From an uncultured Flavobacteriia bacterium (GTDB lineage: Bacteria; Bacteroidota; Bacteroidia; Flavobacteriales_D; Crocinitomicaceae), in NCBI GenBank assembly GCA_937975705.1, contig CALJTX010000047.1, positions 1-64,000 of the forward strand: 64,000 nt of DNA, in the 5' to 3' direction. Made by a program: the position numbers and the translations under genes. This document shows, piece by piece, positions 35,675 to 43,429 of this stretch (position 1 is the first letter of the stretch; every line of letters starts with the position of its first letter). Below the pieces are notes generated by a model. The model had not been told where the DNA came from. It ran no database searches and was given only the letters and a program-made list of their open reading frames with translations.

Positions 35675-36868
35675 ATGAGTTCTTTTCAACACTATTCCTT
35701 TTCTGGCAAACGCGCGCTTGTTCGCGTAGACTTCAACGTGCCGATGGACAAAACAACTGGCCTTATTGCCGATGACAAACGCATTCGCGCTGCCCTACCT
35801 ACCATTCAACACATCCTCAAAAGTGGTGGAAGTGTTGTGCTCCTGTCTCACTTTGGCAGACCTAAAAACGGCCCAGAAGCTATTTTTTCACTCGCTCAGA
35901 TCACTTCTAAAGTCAGTGAACTCCTCGAGACAAACGTTCTATTTGCCAACGACTGCATTAGTCAGGAAGCCCTTGAATTGAGCAAAAACCTTCAGCCAGG
36001 GCAGGTCTTGCTACTTGAAAACGTGCGTTTTTACAATGAAGAAACCGCTGGAGATAGCGCTTTTGCGCAGAAATTAGCCCAACACGGCGATTGTTATGTA
36101 AACGACGCATTTGGCGCCGCTCACCGCGCGCACGCCAGCACTACGCAATTGGCAAGCTTTTTTCCGCAGGATAAAATGGCCGGCCTACTCATGAACGCAG
36201 AAATCGAAAATGCACGCAAAGTATTGCACCATGCAGAAAGGCCATTTACAGCCATTGTGGGCGGTGCTAAAGTTTCGGACAAAATCCTCATTGTAGAAAA
36301 CCTACTGAACTTAGCCAATCACATTATCATCGGCGGCGGCATGGCCTACACATTCTATAAAGCAATGGGTGGCCAAATAGGCAACTCGCTTTGTGAAGCC
36401 GACCGCTTGGATACTTGTATAGACATCCTGGACAAAGCAAAAGCAAAAGGCGTTCAAATTCACCTGCCAATAGATGCAGTTGCCGCAGATCGCTTTGCCG
36501 CTGACGCTAACACACAAGTTTTGCCTTCAAATGCCATCACCGACGGCTGGATGGGGCTAGATATCGGACCTGAAGCTATCAAGAATTTTACGGCGGTCTT
36601 GCTAGCAAGTAAAACCATTTTGTGGAATGGCCCGATGGGCGTTTTTGAGATGCCTGCTTTTGAAAACGGCACCAAAAGCATTGCGCATGCAGTCGCTGAC
36701 GCTACAAAAAATGGGGCATTTAGCCTCATCGGTGGCGGAGATAGCGCCGCTGCAGTACAGCAATTTGAACTCAGTAAAGAGGTGAGTTATGTGAGTACAG
36801 GCGGGGGTGCGCTCTTAGAATATTTTGAAGGAAAAACCTTGCCTGGCGTAGAAGCGTTGGAAGCTTAG
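35675..36868 (+). CDS. pgk: Phosphoglycerate kinase
   Basis: 397 aa. Conserved blocks ALVRVDFNVPMD, LLSHFGRPK, LLENVRFYNEE, VNDAFGAAHRAHAS, GGAKVSDKI, NGPMGVFE and GGGDSAAAV. Interconverts 1,3-bisphosphoglycerate and 3-phosphoglycerate. The stop overlaps the stop of convergent gapA by 4 bp. Confidence 0.98.
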   Translation: MSSFQHYSFSGKRALVRVDFNVPMDKTTGLIADDKRIRAALPTIQHILKSGGSVVLLSHFGRPKNGPEAIFSLAQITSKVSELLETNVLFANDCISQEALELSKNLQPGQVLLLENVRFYNEETAGDSAFAQKLAQHGDCYVNDAFGAAHRAHASTTQLASFFPQDKMAGLLMNAEIENARKVLHHAERPFTAIVGGAKVSDKILIVENLLNLANHIIIGGGMAYTFYKAMGGQIGNSLCEADRLDTCIDILDKAKAKGVQIHLPIDAVAADRFAADANTQVLPSNAITDGWMGLDIGPEAIKNFTAVLLASKTILWNGPMGVFEMPAFENGTKSIAHAVADATKNGAFSLIGGGDSAAAVQQFELSKEVSYVSTGGGALLEYFEGKTLPGVEALEA

Positions 36869-37854
36869 AATCTTTTAACGACGTCAACCAAGCGATTGGA
36901 ATAACCCGCTTCGTTGTCATACCAACCCGCTACTTTGATCAGGCCATTGAATACAATGGTGAGGCCTGCGTCAAATACAACACTGTGTGGGTTGCCCAGT
37001 ACATCGACAGATACAATCGGATCTTCGGTATACTGCAAAACGCCTTTCAGTGGCCCTTCGGCTGCTGCTTTCATGGCCGCATTGATTTGCTCAGCGGTTA
37101 TTTCTGATTTGGTCACAAGCGTCATTTCGGTTACTGAACCATCTGAAACCGGTACGCGAAAGCTTCCGCCCGTTATTTTACCTTTTAAATCAGGGAAAAT
37201 ACGTGTAATGGCCTTGGCTGCACCCGTTGAAGTCGGGATGATACTATTGGCTGCAGCGCGTGCGCGACGCAAGTCTTTGTGAGGGGCGTCGTGAAGGCGC
37301 TGATCTGAGGTGTAGCTGTGCACCGTAGAAATATAAGCAACGTCTATATCGAGTAACTCTTTGAGCACCTTCACCATCGGCGCAGCGTTGTTGGTGGTGC
37401 AAGAAGCATTGGAGACAACAGGAGTAGTCCAGTCTATTTGGTGGTCATTGACACCCAATACCACAGACGGGATGTCTTCATCGTTGGCAGGCGCACTGAT
37501 GATGACGTGCTTTGCACCACCCACCAAATGCTTGGAGGCCGCCTCGCGGGTCAAGAACAAACCTGTAGATTCAATGACAACTTCTACACCGTAAGCCGCC
37601 CAATTGATCAGCTCCGGGTTGCGCTCACTAATGAACACTAATTTTTTGCCGTTTTCAAAAACAAGCGTGTTGTCAATGATTTCAAAAGAGAGCGAAAAAG
37701 GCCCATGGATACTGTCGTATTTGAGCAAATGTGCCAATGTTTTTACATCGGCTAAGTCATTGACAAGCGCGACGCTTATTTGTGGGTCCTGAAGGGCAAT
37801 TCTTGTAAAACAGCGCCCAATTCTTCCAAATCCATTTACACCTACAGTTTTCAT
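36865..37854 (-). CDS. gapA: Glyceraldehyde-3-phosphate dehydrogenase, type I
   Basis: 329 aa. GVNGFGRIGR at the NAD site, catalytic Cys (about 152) in SNASCTTNNAAPMVKVL, TVHSYTSDQR, and NSIIPTSTGAAKAITRIFPDLKGKITGGSFRVPV. Catalyses the step before Pgk, whose gene is convergent and end-overlapping. Its promoter carries a palindrome (next entry). The acidic residue after the Rossmann strands suggests NAD, not checked. Confidence 0.97.
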   Translation of the reverse strand: MKTVGVNGFGRIGRCFTRIALQDPQISVALVNDLADVKTLAHLLKYDSIHGPFSLSFEIIDNTLVFENGKKLVFISERNPELINWAAYGVEVVIESTGLFLTREAASKHLVGGAKHVIISAPANDEDIPSVVLGVNDHQIDWTTPVVSNASCTTNNAAPMVKVLKELLDIDVAYISTVHSYTSDQRLHDAPHKDLRRARAAANSIIPTSTGAAKAITRIFPDLKGKITGGSFRVPVSDGSVTEMTLVTKSEITAEQINAAMKAAAEGPLKGVLQYTEDPIVSVDVLGNPHSVVFDAGLTIVFNGLIKVAGWYDNEAGYSNRLVDVVKRF

Positions 37855-37867
37855 CTTTGAGTTATTG

Positions 37868-37888
37868 TTGTTATTACAAAAATAACAA
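37868..37888 (-). promoter_or_regulatory. gapA promoter with overlapping palindrome
   Basis: Minus strand: perfect inverted repeat TTGTTATT-N5-AATAACAA; the -7 box TATTTTTG (37884-37877, exact TAnnTTTG) lies within it. The start site would be about 16 nt before the ATG. The overlap suggests repression by a dimeric regulator of central carbon metabolism. Confidence 0.55.
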
Positions 37889-37896
37889 TAAAAAAG

Positions 37897-37930
37897 AAAA
37901 AGTGTTCAAATGACACTTTGAACACTTTTT
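37897..37930 (-). terminator. Terminator after the C1 peptidase gene
   Basis: 14-bp perfect stem AAAAAGTGTTCAAA/TTTGAACACTTTTT with a 6-nt loop. The arms supply T tracts on both strands; it lies 40 bp after the peptidase stop and before gapA. Confidence 0.85.
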
Positions 37931-37970
37931 ATATTGATTATCAAGAAGTTAAATAAATATCAGCAAGTAA

Positions 37971-39161
37971 TTACCACTTTAATTTGTTCTGAACAGGCTT
38001 TGGAACACCGTCTTTATGTAAATAAATATTGATGGTCTTGTATTTGAAGTAATTTTCAGAAACATAAAGATATCCTTTTGGCATGTTGCTGGTACCCCAA
38101 GAGTTTTTAACGAGGAAATAACGTGTGCCGTTTTGATCGGTGTATAACCCAACAATGTGCATGCCGTGGTCATCGGTGGTGGTTTTGTTGTCGTAGCCTT
38201 TTTGACGAAGCTCTGGTGTAATGACCATTTCTTTCATTGGTTCCAAAAATGCATTTGATTTGCGCTCTGCACCACCATCATTGAAACGTTTGTCGTCTTT
38301 ACCAATTACTTCAATCATGGCCGGGTCAGCAGGTACAATTGCCAAACCATTTTTGAAACTAAAGCCTTTTTCAGAGACGTCGGCGCCCCAAGCAATTGTG
38401 TAACCATTTTTCAGTGCAGAAATGGTAACCTCTACGAGGTCTTCCATGCTGACATTATAACTTTTACCCCAAGCCCAGTTGTCTGGAATTTCGAGCATAC
38501 ACTCGCTGTACATCGGGTGGTTGGTAAATGAAGTCAAGGACACATAGTTTTTCATGTCCAGACCCAATGAAGCCGCATAAGATTTTGGTGTATAGCGCGT
38601 TCCATTCAATTCAAAGGTTTCGATATCCTTACCAATACCGCGGTTGAGGATGTCGTTGTACTTGCGTTTCCAGTCGTCGGTAATGCCTTCTGGCGCGCCA
38701 AGTCGGGAAATCATGTCGGACATGAGTGTATTGAGCTGATTGAACATTTCGCCATGATTGTATGTATTGGCTTCATTCAAACCGGTATAAACTTCATACG
38801 GCACCACACCAAACTGCTCAATAACGAGCGGCACATCATGAAATGCACCCCCTTCGCTGAAATTAATTTTTCCGTCCATGCGGATGTATTTTTCGGCCTT
38901 GAGTTCGTAGGCCTTGCGCACAACATACATTTCTGACAATACCACGGTGCTTTTGGTCAGGCGTTGAATCTCTGATTCAAAAAAGCTGGTCGCTGAAAAA
39001 GACCAACATGTACCCGTTTGGCCTTGGCTTTGGACTGGCGTAGCGTCTAGTTGAACAATTTTTTTAAATTGATATTTACTGCCCTCCACATTGGTGGTTT
39101 GAGCAAATAATAAAGAAGTACTGATCCCGATGGATAGTATGAAGCTAAAGGTTTTTTTCAT
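37971..39161 (-). CDS. Exported C1-family cysteine peptidase (aminopeptidase C/bleomycin hydrolase type)
   Basis: 396 aa. Signal peptide MKKTFSFILSIGISTSLLFAQ. Papain-fold triad: Cys in QGQTGTCWSFSATSFFESE (about 52), His in DHGMHIVGLY and Asn in VKNSWGTS. The long insertion between Cys and His (HDVPLVIEQFGVVPYEVYTG, GKSYNVSMEDLVEV) marks the C1B bleomycin-hydrolase branch. Unlike cytoplasmic PepC, this one is exported, so it likely acts on peptides in the periplasm or outside. Confidence 0.9.
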   Translation of the reverse strand: MKKTFSFILSIGISTSLLFAQTTNVEGSKYQFKKIVQLDATPVQSQGQTGTCWSFSATSFFESEIQRLTKSTVVLSEMYVVRKAYELKAEKYIRMDGKINFSEGGAFHDVPLVIEQFGVVPYEVYTGLNEANTYNHGEMFNQLNTLMSDMISRLGAPEGITDDWKRKYNDILNRGIGKDIETFELNGTRYTPKSYAASLGLDMKNYVSLTSFTNHPMYSECMLEIPDNWAWGKSYNVSMEDLVEVTISALKNGYTIAWGADVSEKGFSFKNGLAIVPADPAMIEVIGKDDKRFNDGGAERKSNAFLEPMKEMVITPELRQKGYDNKTTTDDHGMHIVGLYTDQNGTRYFLVKNSWGTSNMPKGYLYVSENYFKYKTINIYLHKDGVPKPVQNKLKW

Positions 39162-39170
39162 GCGTAAATT

Positions 39171-40232
39171 TTAGTTGTTGAGCACCCAACCTTGCAAGCC
39201 GCGTGCAGCTGCTTGTTGTTGGAGTTGTTGGAGTTCAGATAGATTTTGAGCAGCACCGGCACTCACTTTGGTAAGTGGGCCATTTTGGATAAGTCTGGCG
39301 GCAAAGCCGTCGCGCTTTAATTTGAGTTGTAGATTTTGGGCGTTTTGCAAATTGGAAAAACAACCCACAATGAAATCGTAAGCGGCAGGCGCTGTGACTT
39401 CATTGACGTTTGTATTTGCTGATTGTGGCGTAGTTGGTTGTGCACTTGTTTGCGGTGCAATTGCTTGTGCAGGAACCTTCACCACAAAGGTGTAGCCAGG
39501 TTGCCATTCGTAAGCTTCAAAACGGGTTTTGCTGCCTTCTTCGAACTCAGGTGCTGCAGCTTGTTGGGCAGCAACAGTTGGGTAATCTAGGCTAGCTTTG
39601 GCATAGGCCGGTGCATCTTGTTGGTGCAGCGGATTGAAATCTGATAACGAGAACAAACCTGATTGCAAAGCATTGGTTTGGGTCGGTATCCAGAAGGAAT
39701 AAAAGGCGAAAGGAAGCAAACAAGCAGCAGCGGCAACACGCGTCCAATTGATTTTGTTGGGAGCGGATTGAGGCTGTAATTCAATAATTGGCGCTTCTTG
39801 AGCAGCTTGAACTGGTTGGGCAACAAAGTTGAGGTTGGCCAAACCATACGAAGACAACAGTAGGTTGAAGAAACGATCTTGCTCAAATGAAATTTGGCCG
39901 TCGGGTTGCTTAGAAAAAGTACCGAGCTTCGGCAACTGAATGGTTTCGCCAGCTAACAATTGACGCTGAAGCGCATCTGTATGAGCTTGCAATTGCGCTT
40001 TGGCTTCTTCATAGTAAAGGCCATGCAAACGCGCATATTCTGCGAGCAACAAGCCGTCGTCTGTGAGTAAGAAACGGTTGAAAAGCAAAGCTTTTTTGGG
40101 TGGGGAAAGAAGGCCTTTTTCGAGATCGATTTCGGCAGCTACTTGCTTGGCAACAAAGCCCCCAAAACCCGGCACAACCACACAGTTGTGTCTGAGTAAA
40201 AGTTGAATAATGATGTCTTCAAAACCCTGCAT
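39171..40232 (-). CDS. HU-CCDC81-like and SPOR-domain protein
   Basis: 353 aa. Residues 1-65 and 66-130 match the two Bacteroidota CCDC81-like HU domains (IIIQLLLRHNCVVVPGFGGFVAKQ; FNRFLLTDDGLLLAEYA). One membrane helix lies at about 165-183 (AAAACLLPFAFYSFWIP), then a Pro/Ala/Gln-rich linker, then a SPOR domain (about 285-353: YDFIVGCFSNLQNAQNLQLKLKRDGF). SPOR domains bind denuded septal peptidoglycan, so this links the cytoplasm (HU side) with the dividing wall. Confidence 0.9.
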   Translation of the reverse strand: MQGFEDIIIQLLLRHNCVVVPGFGGFVAKQVAAEIDLEKGLLSPPKKALLFNRFLLTDDGLLLAEYARLHGLYYEEAKAQLQAHTDALQRQLLAGETIQLPKLGTFSKQPDGQISFEQDRFFNLLLSSYGLANLNFVAQPVQAAQEAPIIELQPQSAPNKINWTRVAAAACLLPFAFYSFWIPTQTNALQSGLFSLSDFNPLHQQDAPAYAKASLDYPTVAAQQAAAPEFEEGSKTRFEAYEWQPGYTFVVKVPAQAIAPQTSAQPTTPQSANTNVNEVTAPAAYDFIVGCFSNLQNAQNLQLKLKRDGFAARLIQNGPLTKVSAGAAQNLSELQQLQQQAAARGLQGWVLNN

Positions 40233-40236
40233 CTAA

Positions 40237-40267
40237 CAAATTTACAAAAGTCTGAGCAGACTACAAA
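40237..40267 (-). promoter_or_regulatory. Promoter of the HU/SPOR gene, leaderless, with palindrome in the spacer
   Basis: Minus strand: TTTG (40267-40264), 19-nt spacer, TAAATTTG (40244-40237), then TTAG and the ATG. Both elements fit consensus and the -7 box ends 4 nt before the start codon. The spacer holds a 14-bp palindrome AGTCTGAGCAGACT (plus strand 40249-40262). Overlaps the kdsB stop codon. Confidence 0.72.
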
Positions 40268-40983
40268 AAAGGCAATACTTTTTCTAGATCGGCAGAAACG
40301 TCGATGTTGGGCGTTTCGATATCAGTGTGGATGAGGCGAATGGCATAGCCGTAATAGAGCCAACGCAATTGCTCTAAAGATTCGGCCTGCTCGAGTGCAC
40401 AAGGGGTCAAGCCAGCAAGATGGGAGAGCGCTTCGCTTTTGTAGGCATAGAGGCCAATGTGTCGCAACCAAGGAAAATCAGGATGTTGGGCGTAGTGCAT
40501 GTTGGGGAGGGCGCTGCGCGAAAAATATATAGCATTGTGGTGGTGGTCTTCAAGTACCTTGATGCGGTTCACGTTTTGCAAATCTTCAGCGCTGACATCA
40601 GGATGCACCAAAGTGGCAATTTGGACCGTTGGGTCGGCAAAGGCACCCAAAAGTTGGTCCAGTTGTTGGCCTGATACAAGTGGCTCATCGCCTTGAATGT
40701 TGATGATGGTGTCGTGGTCTGTAAAGTGTGTGAGTACCTCAGCGCAACGCTCTGTCCCGCTTTGGTGTTCTGCGCGTGTAAGTACAACTTGACCGCCAAA
40801 ACGCCGCACTTCATCGTAAATGCGTTGGTCATCGGTAGCAACAACAAGTGTATCCAATAAAGTGGCTTGTTGGGCACCTTCGTAAACCCGCTGGATCATG
40901 GACTTGCCTTTGAGGTCAATAAGTGGCTTTCCAGGAAATCTGGTGGAACTATAACGAGCAGGAATGACGCCGAGTACTTTCAT
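40261..40983 (-). CDS. kdsB: 3-deoxy-manno-octulosonate cytidylyltransferase
   Basis: 240 aa. GVIPARYSSTRFPGKPL at the nucleotide site, VVATDDQRIYDE, NIQGDEPLV, and LPWLRHIGLYAYK (here FPWLRHIGLYAYKSEAL). Activates Kdo as CMP-Kdo for lipid A assembly, implying an LPS-bearing outer membrane. Its ATG shares one base with the TAA of the upstream TonB receptor (TAATG). Confidence 0.97.
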   Translation of the reverse strand: MKVLGVIPARYSSTRFPGKPLIDLKGKSMIQRVYEGAQQATLLDTLVVATDDQRIYDEVRRFGGQVVLTRAEHQSGTERCAEVLTHFTDHDTIINIQGDEPLVSGQQLDQLLGAFADPTVQIATLVHPDVSAEDLQNVNRIKVLEDHHHNAIYFSRSALPNMHYAQHPDFPWLRHIGLYAYKSEALSHLAGLTPCALEQAESLEQLRWLYYGYAIRLIHTDIETPNIDVSADLEKVLPFL

Positions 40984-43367
40984 TAGAATTTGGCTTGTAA
41001 TTGAAGGATAAAATTGCGGGGCGCTTGGATATCGCCTGGGCGAGAAGTAACCTCCGCATTGAAAAGATTGTTGACAATAAACGAGATGCGGTATTGCTCT
41101 TTGAGTGTGTAGGCAAAACGCGCATCAAAAACCAAGTTTCCTTTATTGTAAAGTTGTCTGTAGGCTTTGAGGCCGGGTAAGATATAGACTGTTGAGGTAA
41201 GTGAGGGGTCGAGGTCGTCTTCAAAGACGCGGTCGATGTTGCGCATAAAACTGTTGTAACGCATGGAGGCACCAAAGCTGAGCTTCTTATAATTGGCCTC
41301 GATATCTGCTTTGGCTAAATGCTTGAAGCGGTATTTGAGCATATTGGTAGTTGTATCCGAAAAATTGGCCGTGTATTGCGGATTGTTATTGAGTGAAATT
41401 GGATTCATGTAGGTGTAACCAATTAAGGAAATGACTTCCACTTTTCCGAGCTGACCCGAAGAATTGAAAGAGAGGTCAAGGCCTGAAATTCTCGCTTTTT
41501 CTGCGTTTTGAGCCTGAAAACCAACCCAGTCGCTGATGTTGTATTGGCCGCTGGTAAGGAATTGGAGGTCTTCTGCGGAAGGGTTGAGCGGGTTGAGCGG
41601 TTTTTGCGTGATGGGGTTGAAATAAACGAAAGAGAACTCCATCATGTTGCTGTACTGATTAACAAAAAAGGCAGCGTCTAGCATGGCTTTCCAGTTGCCA
41701 ATTTTGAAACCTTGCTTGATGCCGATCTCGCCAGCCCATCCTACTTCGGGCTGCAACGCTGGATTCGGAAAAATATTGAGCGCACCTACAGACGTTTGCG
41801 TAAAGCGCTCTGCAACGCTTGGATAGCGAATCCCTTGTCCAAGACTTGCGCGCAAATGTGTGTAGGGTTTTAATGCGTAGTGCAAACCTGTGCGTAGCAC
41901 AGGATAGAATGGGATGGAAATGTTGGCTTTGCCGGGTAGTAGAAACTGTGAATCTGGCTTTTGCTGATCCATCTCGAAGTATTCTAAACGCAGCCCCGCA
42001 CTGAGGTCTAGTTTGTTTTTGTGGTATTCAAGTTGCGAATAAGCGGCGAGGTTTTGCGAGCGGTGATTGCCAAACAACTGAGAATTGACAATATTTTGAA
42101 TAGCCGTAAGGCCCGCGCTCAGGGTGCTTCCTTCGCCGAATTTACGCTGAAAGGTGTAGTCTGCATAAGCGATAGTGGCCGCATTGCTTTGACTGGCGTT
42201 GGAAAGGTTTTCATTGGAGACCCAGTATAACCGTGTCTTGAGCTGATGGAGGTTGTTGTGTTGGTCTATGAATTTAGCGTAAGGATCTAAGAACAAGCGC
42301 TGACCAAAATTGTAACTAACAGTAGATGCACCTTCGGTGGTGTCGCCATAGCCACTTGGTGTGTAACCCAAGGAATCGCTCTGCCAAATTAAAAAATTCC
42401 CGGTTTTTTGAACTTGGTAATTGTAACCCAAACCAGCCTTAAGGCGCTTGTCTAGGATGGCTTTTGCGTAGAGCGTACCGGACACGCGCGCCCTAAATTC
42501 AGACTCGCCAAGGCGGTAGCCGTCGTTGTGGTAGCCGGTAGTAGAGAGCGTGTAGCCAAATCGCTTTTTGAGCGCGCTGTGAAACACTTCTAGCTGTTGG
42601 TTCATTGGCGGAGTAGACCACCATTGGAGTGAGCTGCGGCGCGGCGCACCATATAAACCATATTGCACCTTGACTTTGGTTACCGGCTCTAGGGTAGGTT
42701 CTTTTTCGGCAAGAGCAATGACACCGTTGAGTGCTCCGCTGCCGTACAAAACCGACGCTGCGCCTTTCATGATCTCAACCTGGCTGGCTTGTTCCATTGG
42801 AATGGCATTCCATTGGGTGTCTCCGGCGTAGCCAGACAAGAGCGGCATGCCATTCCACAGCAACAGCACGCGGCTCCCGGTGCCGTAGGCAAAGCCGGAG
42901 CCGCCGCGAATGGAAACTTGGCCATCCATAGTATACACCCCCGGCGTTTGATCGACGGCTTGCTCTAAATCGGTGATGCCTTTGTTGTCAATGAGCTGTG
43001 GACGCAAGATTTCCATTGATACAGGAATTTCTTCAATGGCTTGGCGGCGCTTGCCCGCACTCACCACCACATTTTTTTGTTCTTGAACTTGCGCTTGAAG
43101 TGATACCCGTATTGGCGTTGCCTGCATATTTTTGATCAGGATGGTATCTGGAAGGTAAAAAGGTGCCTTGATGATGACTTCAAAAGGAAACGCACGCTGC
43201 GGAAGGGCAATGAGGCCGTTCTTGCTTTTGATGGGCGCGCTGCCCTGCAGCACGGCAAAGGATTCTTCTAAGCGCGCATTTGTTTGGACATCCACTACTT
43301 CAAATTGTAGCAATTGCGCCCAACTAGTAGCACTTCCGAAGAGTAAAAATAGGACGAGTAAACGCAT
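40983..43367 (-). CDS. TonB-dependent outer-membrane receptor with N-terminal carboxypeptidase-like domain
   Basis: 794 aa. Signal peptide (to about 17), a short carboxypeptidase-regulatory-like Ig domain (about 20-95), a plug domain (about 105-215: IDNKGITDLEQAVDQTPGVYTMDGQVSIRGG, VLYGSGALNGVIAL) and a 22-strand barrel ending in an aromatic residue (ILQLQAKF). Imports an unknown ligand using TonB energy. A clear paralogue of the next gene upstream; no SusD partner is present. Coupled to kdsB. Confidence 0.93.
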   Translation of the reverse strand: MRLLVLFLLFGSATSWAQLLQFEVVDVQTNARLEESFAVLQGSAPIKSKNGLIALPQRAFPFEVIIKAPFYLPDTILIKNMQATPIRVSLQAQVQEQKNVVVSAGKRRQAIEEIPVSMEILRPQLIDNKGITDLEQAVDQTPGVYTMDGQVSIRGGSGFAYGTGSRVLLLWNGMPLLSGYAGDTQWNAIPMEQASQVEIMKGAASVLYGSGALNGVIALAEKEPTLEPVTKVKVQYGLYGAPRRSSLQWWSTPPMNQQLEVFHSALKKRFGYTLSTTGYHNDGYRLGESEFRARVSGTLYAKAILDKRLKAGLGYNYQVQKTGNFLIWQSDSLGYTPSGYGDTTEGASTVSYNFGQRLFLDPYAKFIDQHNNLHQLKTRLYWVSNENLSNASQSNAATIAYADYTFQRKFGEGSTLSAGLTAIQNIVNSQLFGNHRSQNLAAYSQLEYHKNKLDLSAGLRLEYFEMDQQKPDSQFLLPGKANISIPFYPVLRTGLHYALKPYTHLRASLGQGIRYPSVAERFTQTSVGALNIFPNPALQPEVGWAGEIGIKQGFKIGNWKAMLDAAFFVNQYSNMMEFSFVYFNPITQKPLNPLNPSAEDLQFLTSGQYNISDWVGFQAQNAEKARISGLDLSFNSSGQLGKVEVISLIGYTYMNPISLNNNPQYTANFSDTTTNMLKYRFKHLAKADIEANYKKLSFGASMRYNSFMRNIDRVFEDDLDPSLTSTVYILPGLKAYRQLYNKGNLVFDARFAYTLKEQYRISFIVNNLFNAEVTSRPGDIQAPRNFILQLQAKF

Positions 43368-43429
43368 GTAATAGTCTTATAGGTTCTGTGCGAAATTAAG
43401 AGAATTAACTGACTTTTATGTCCGTATTT

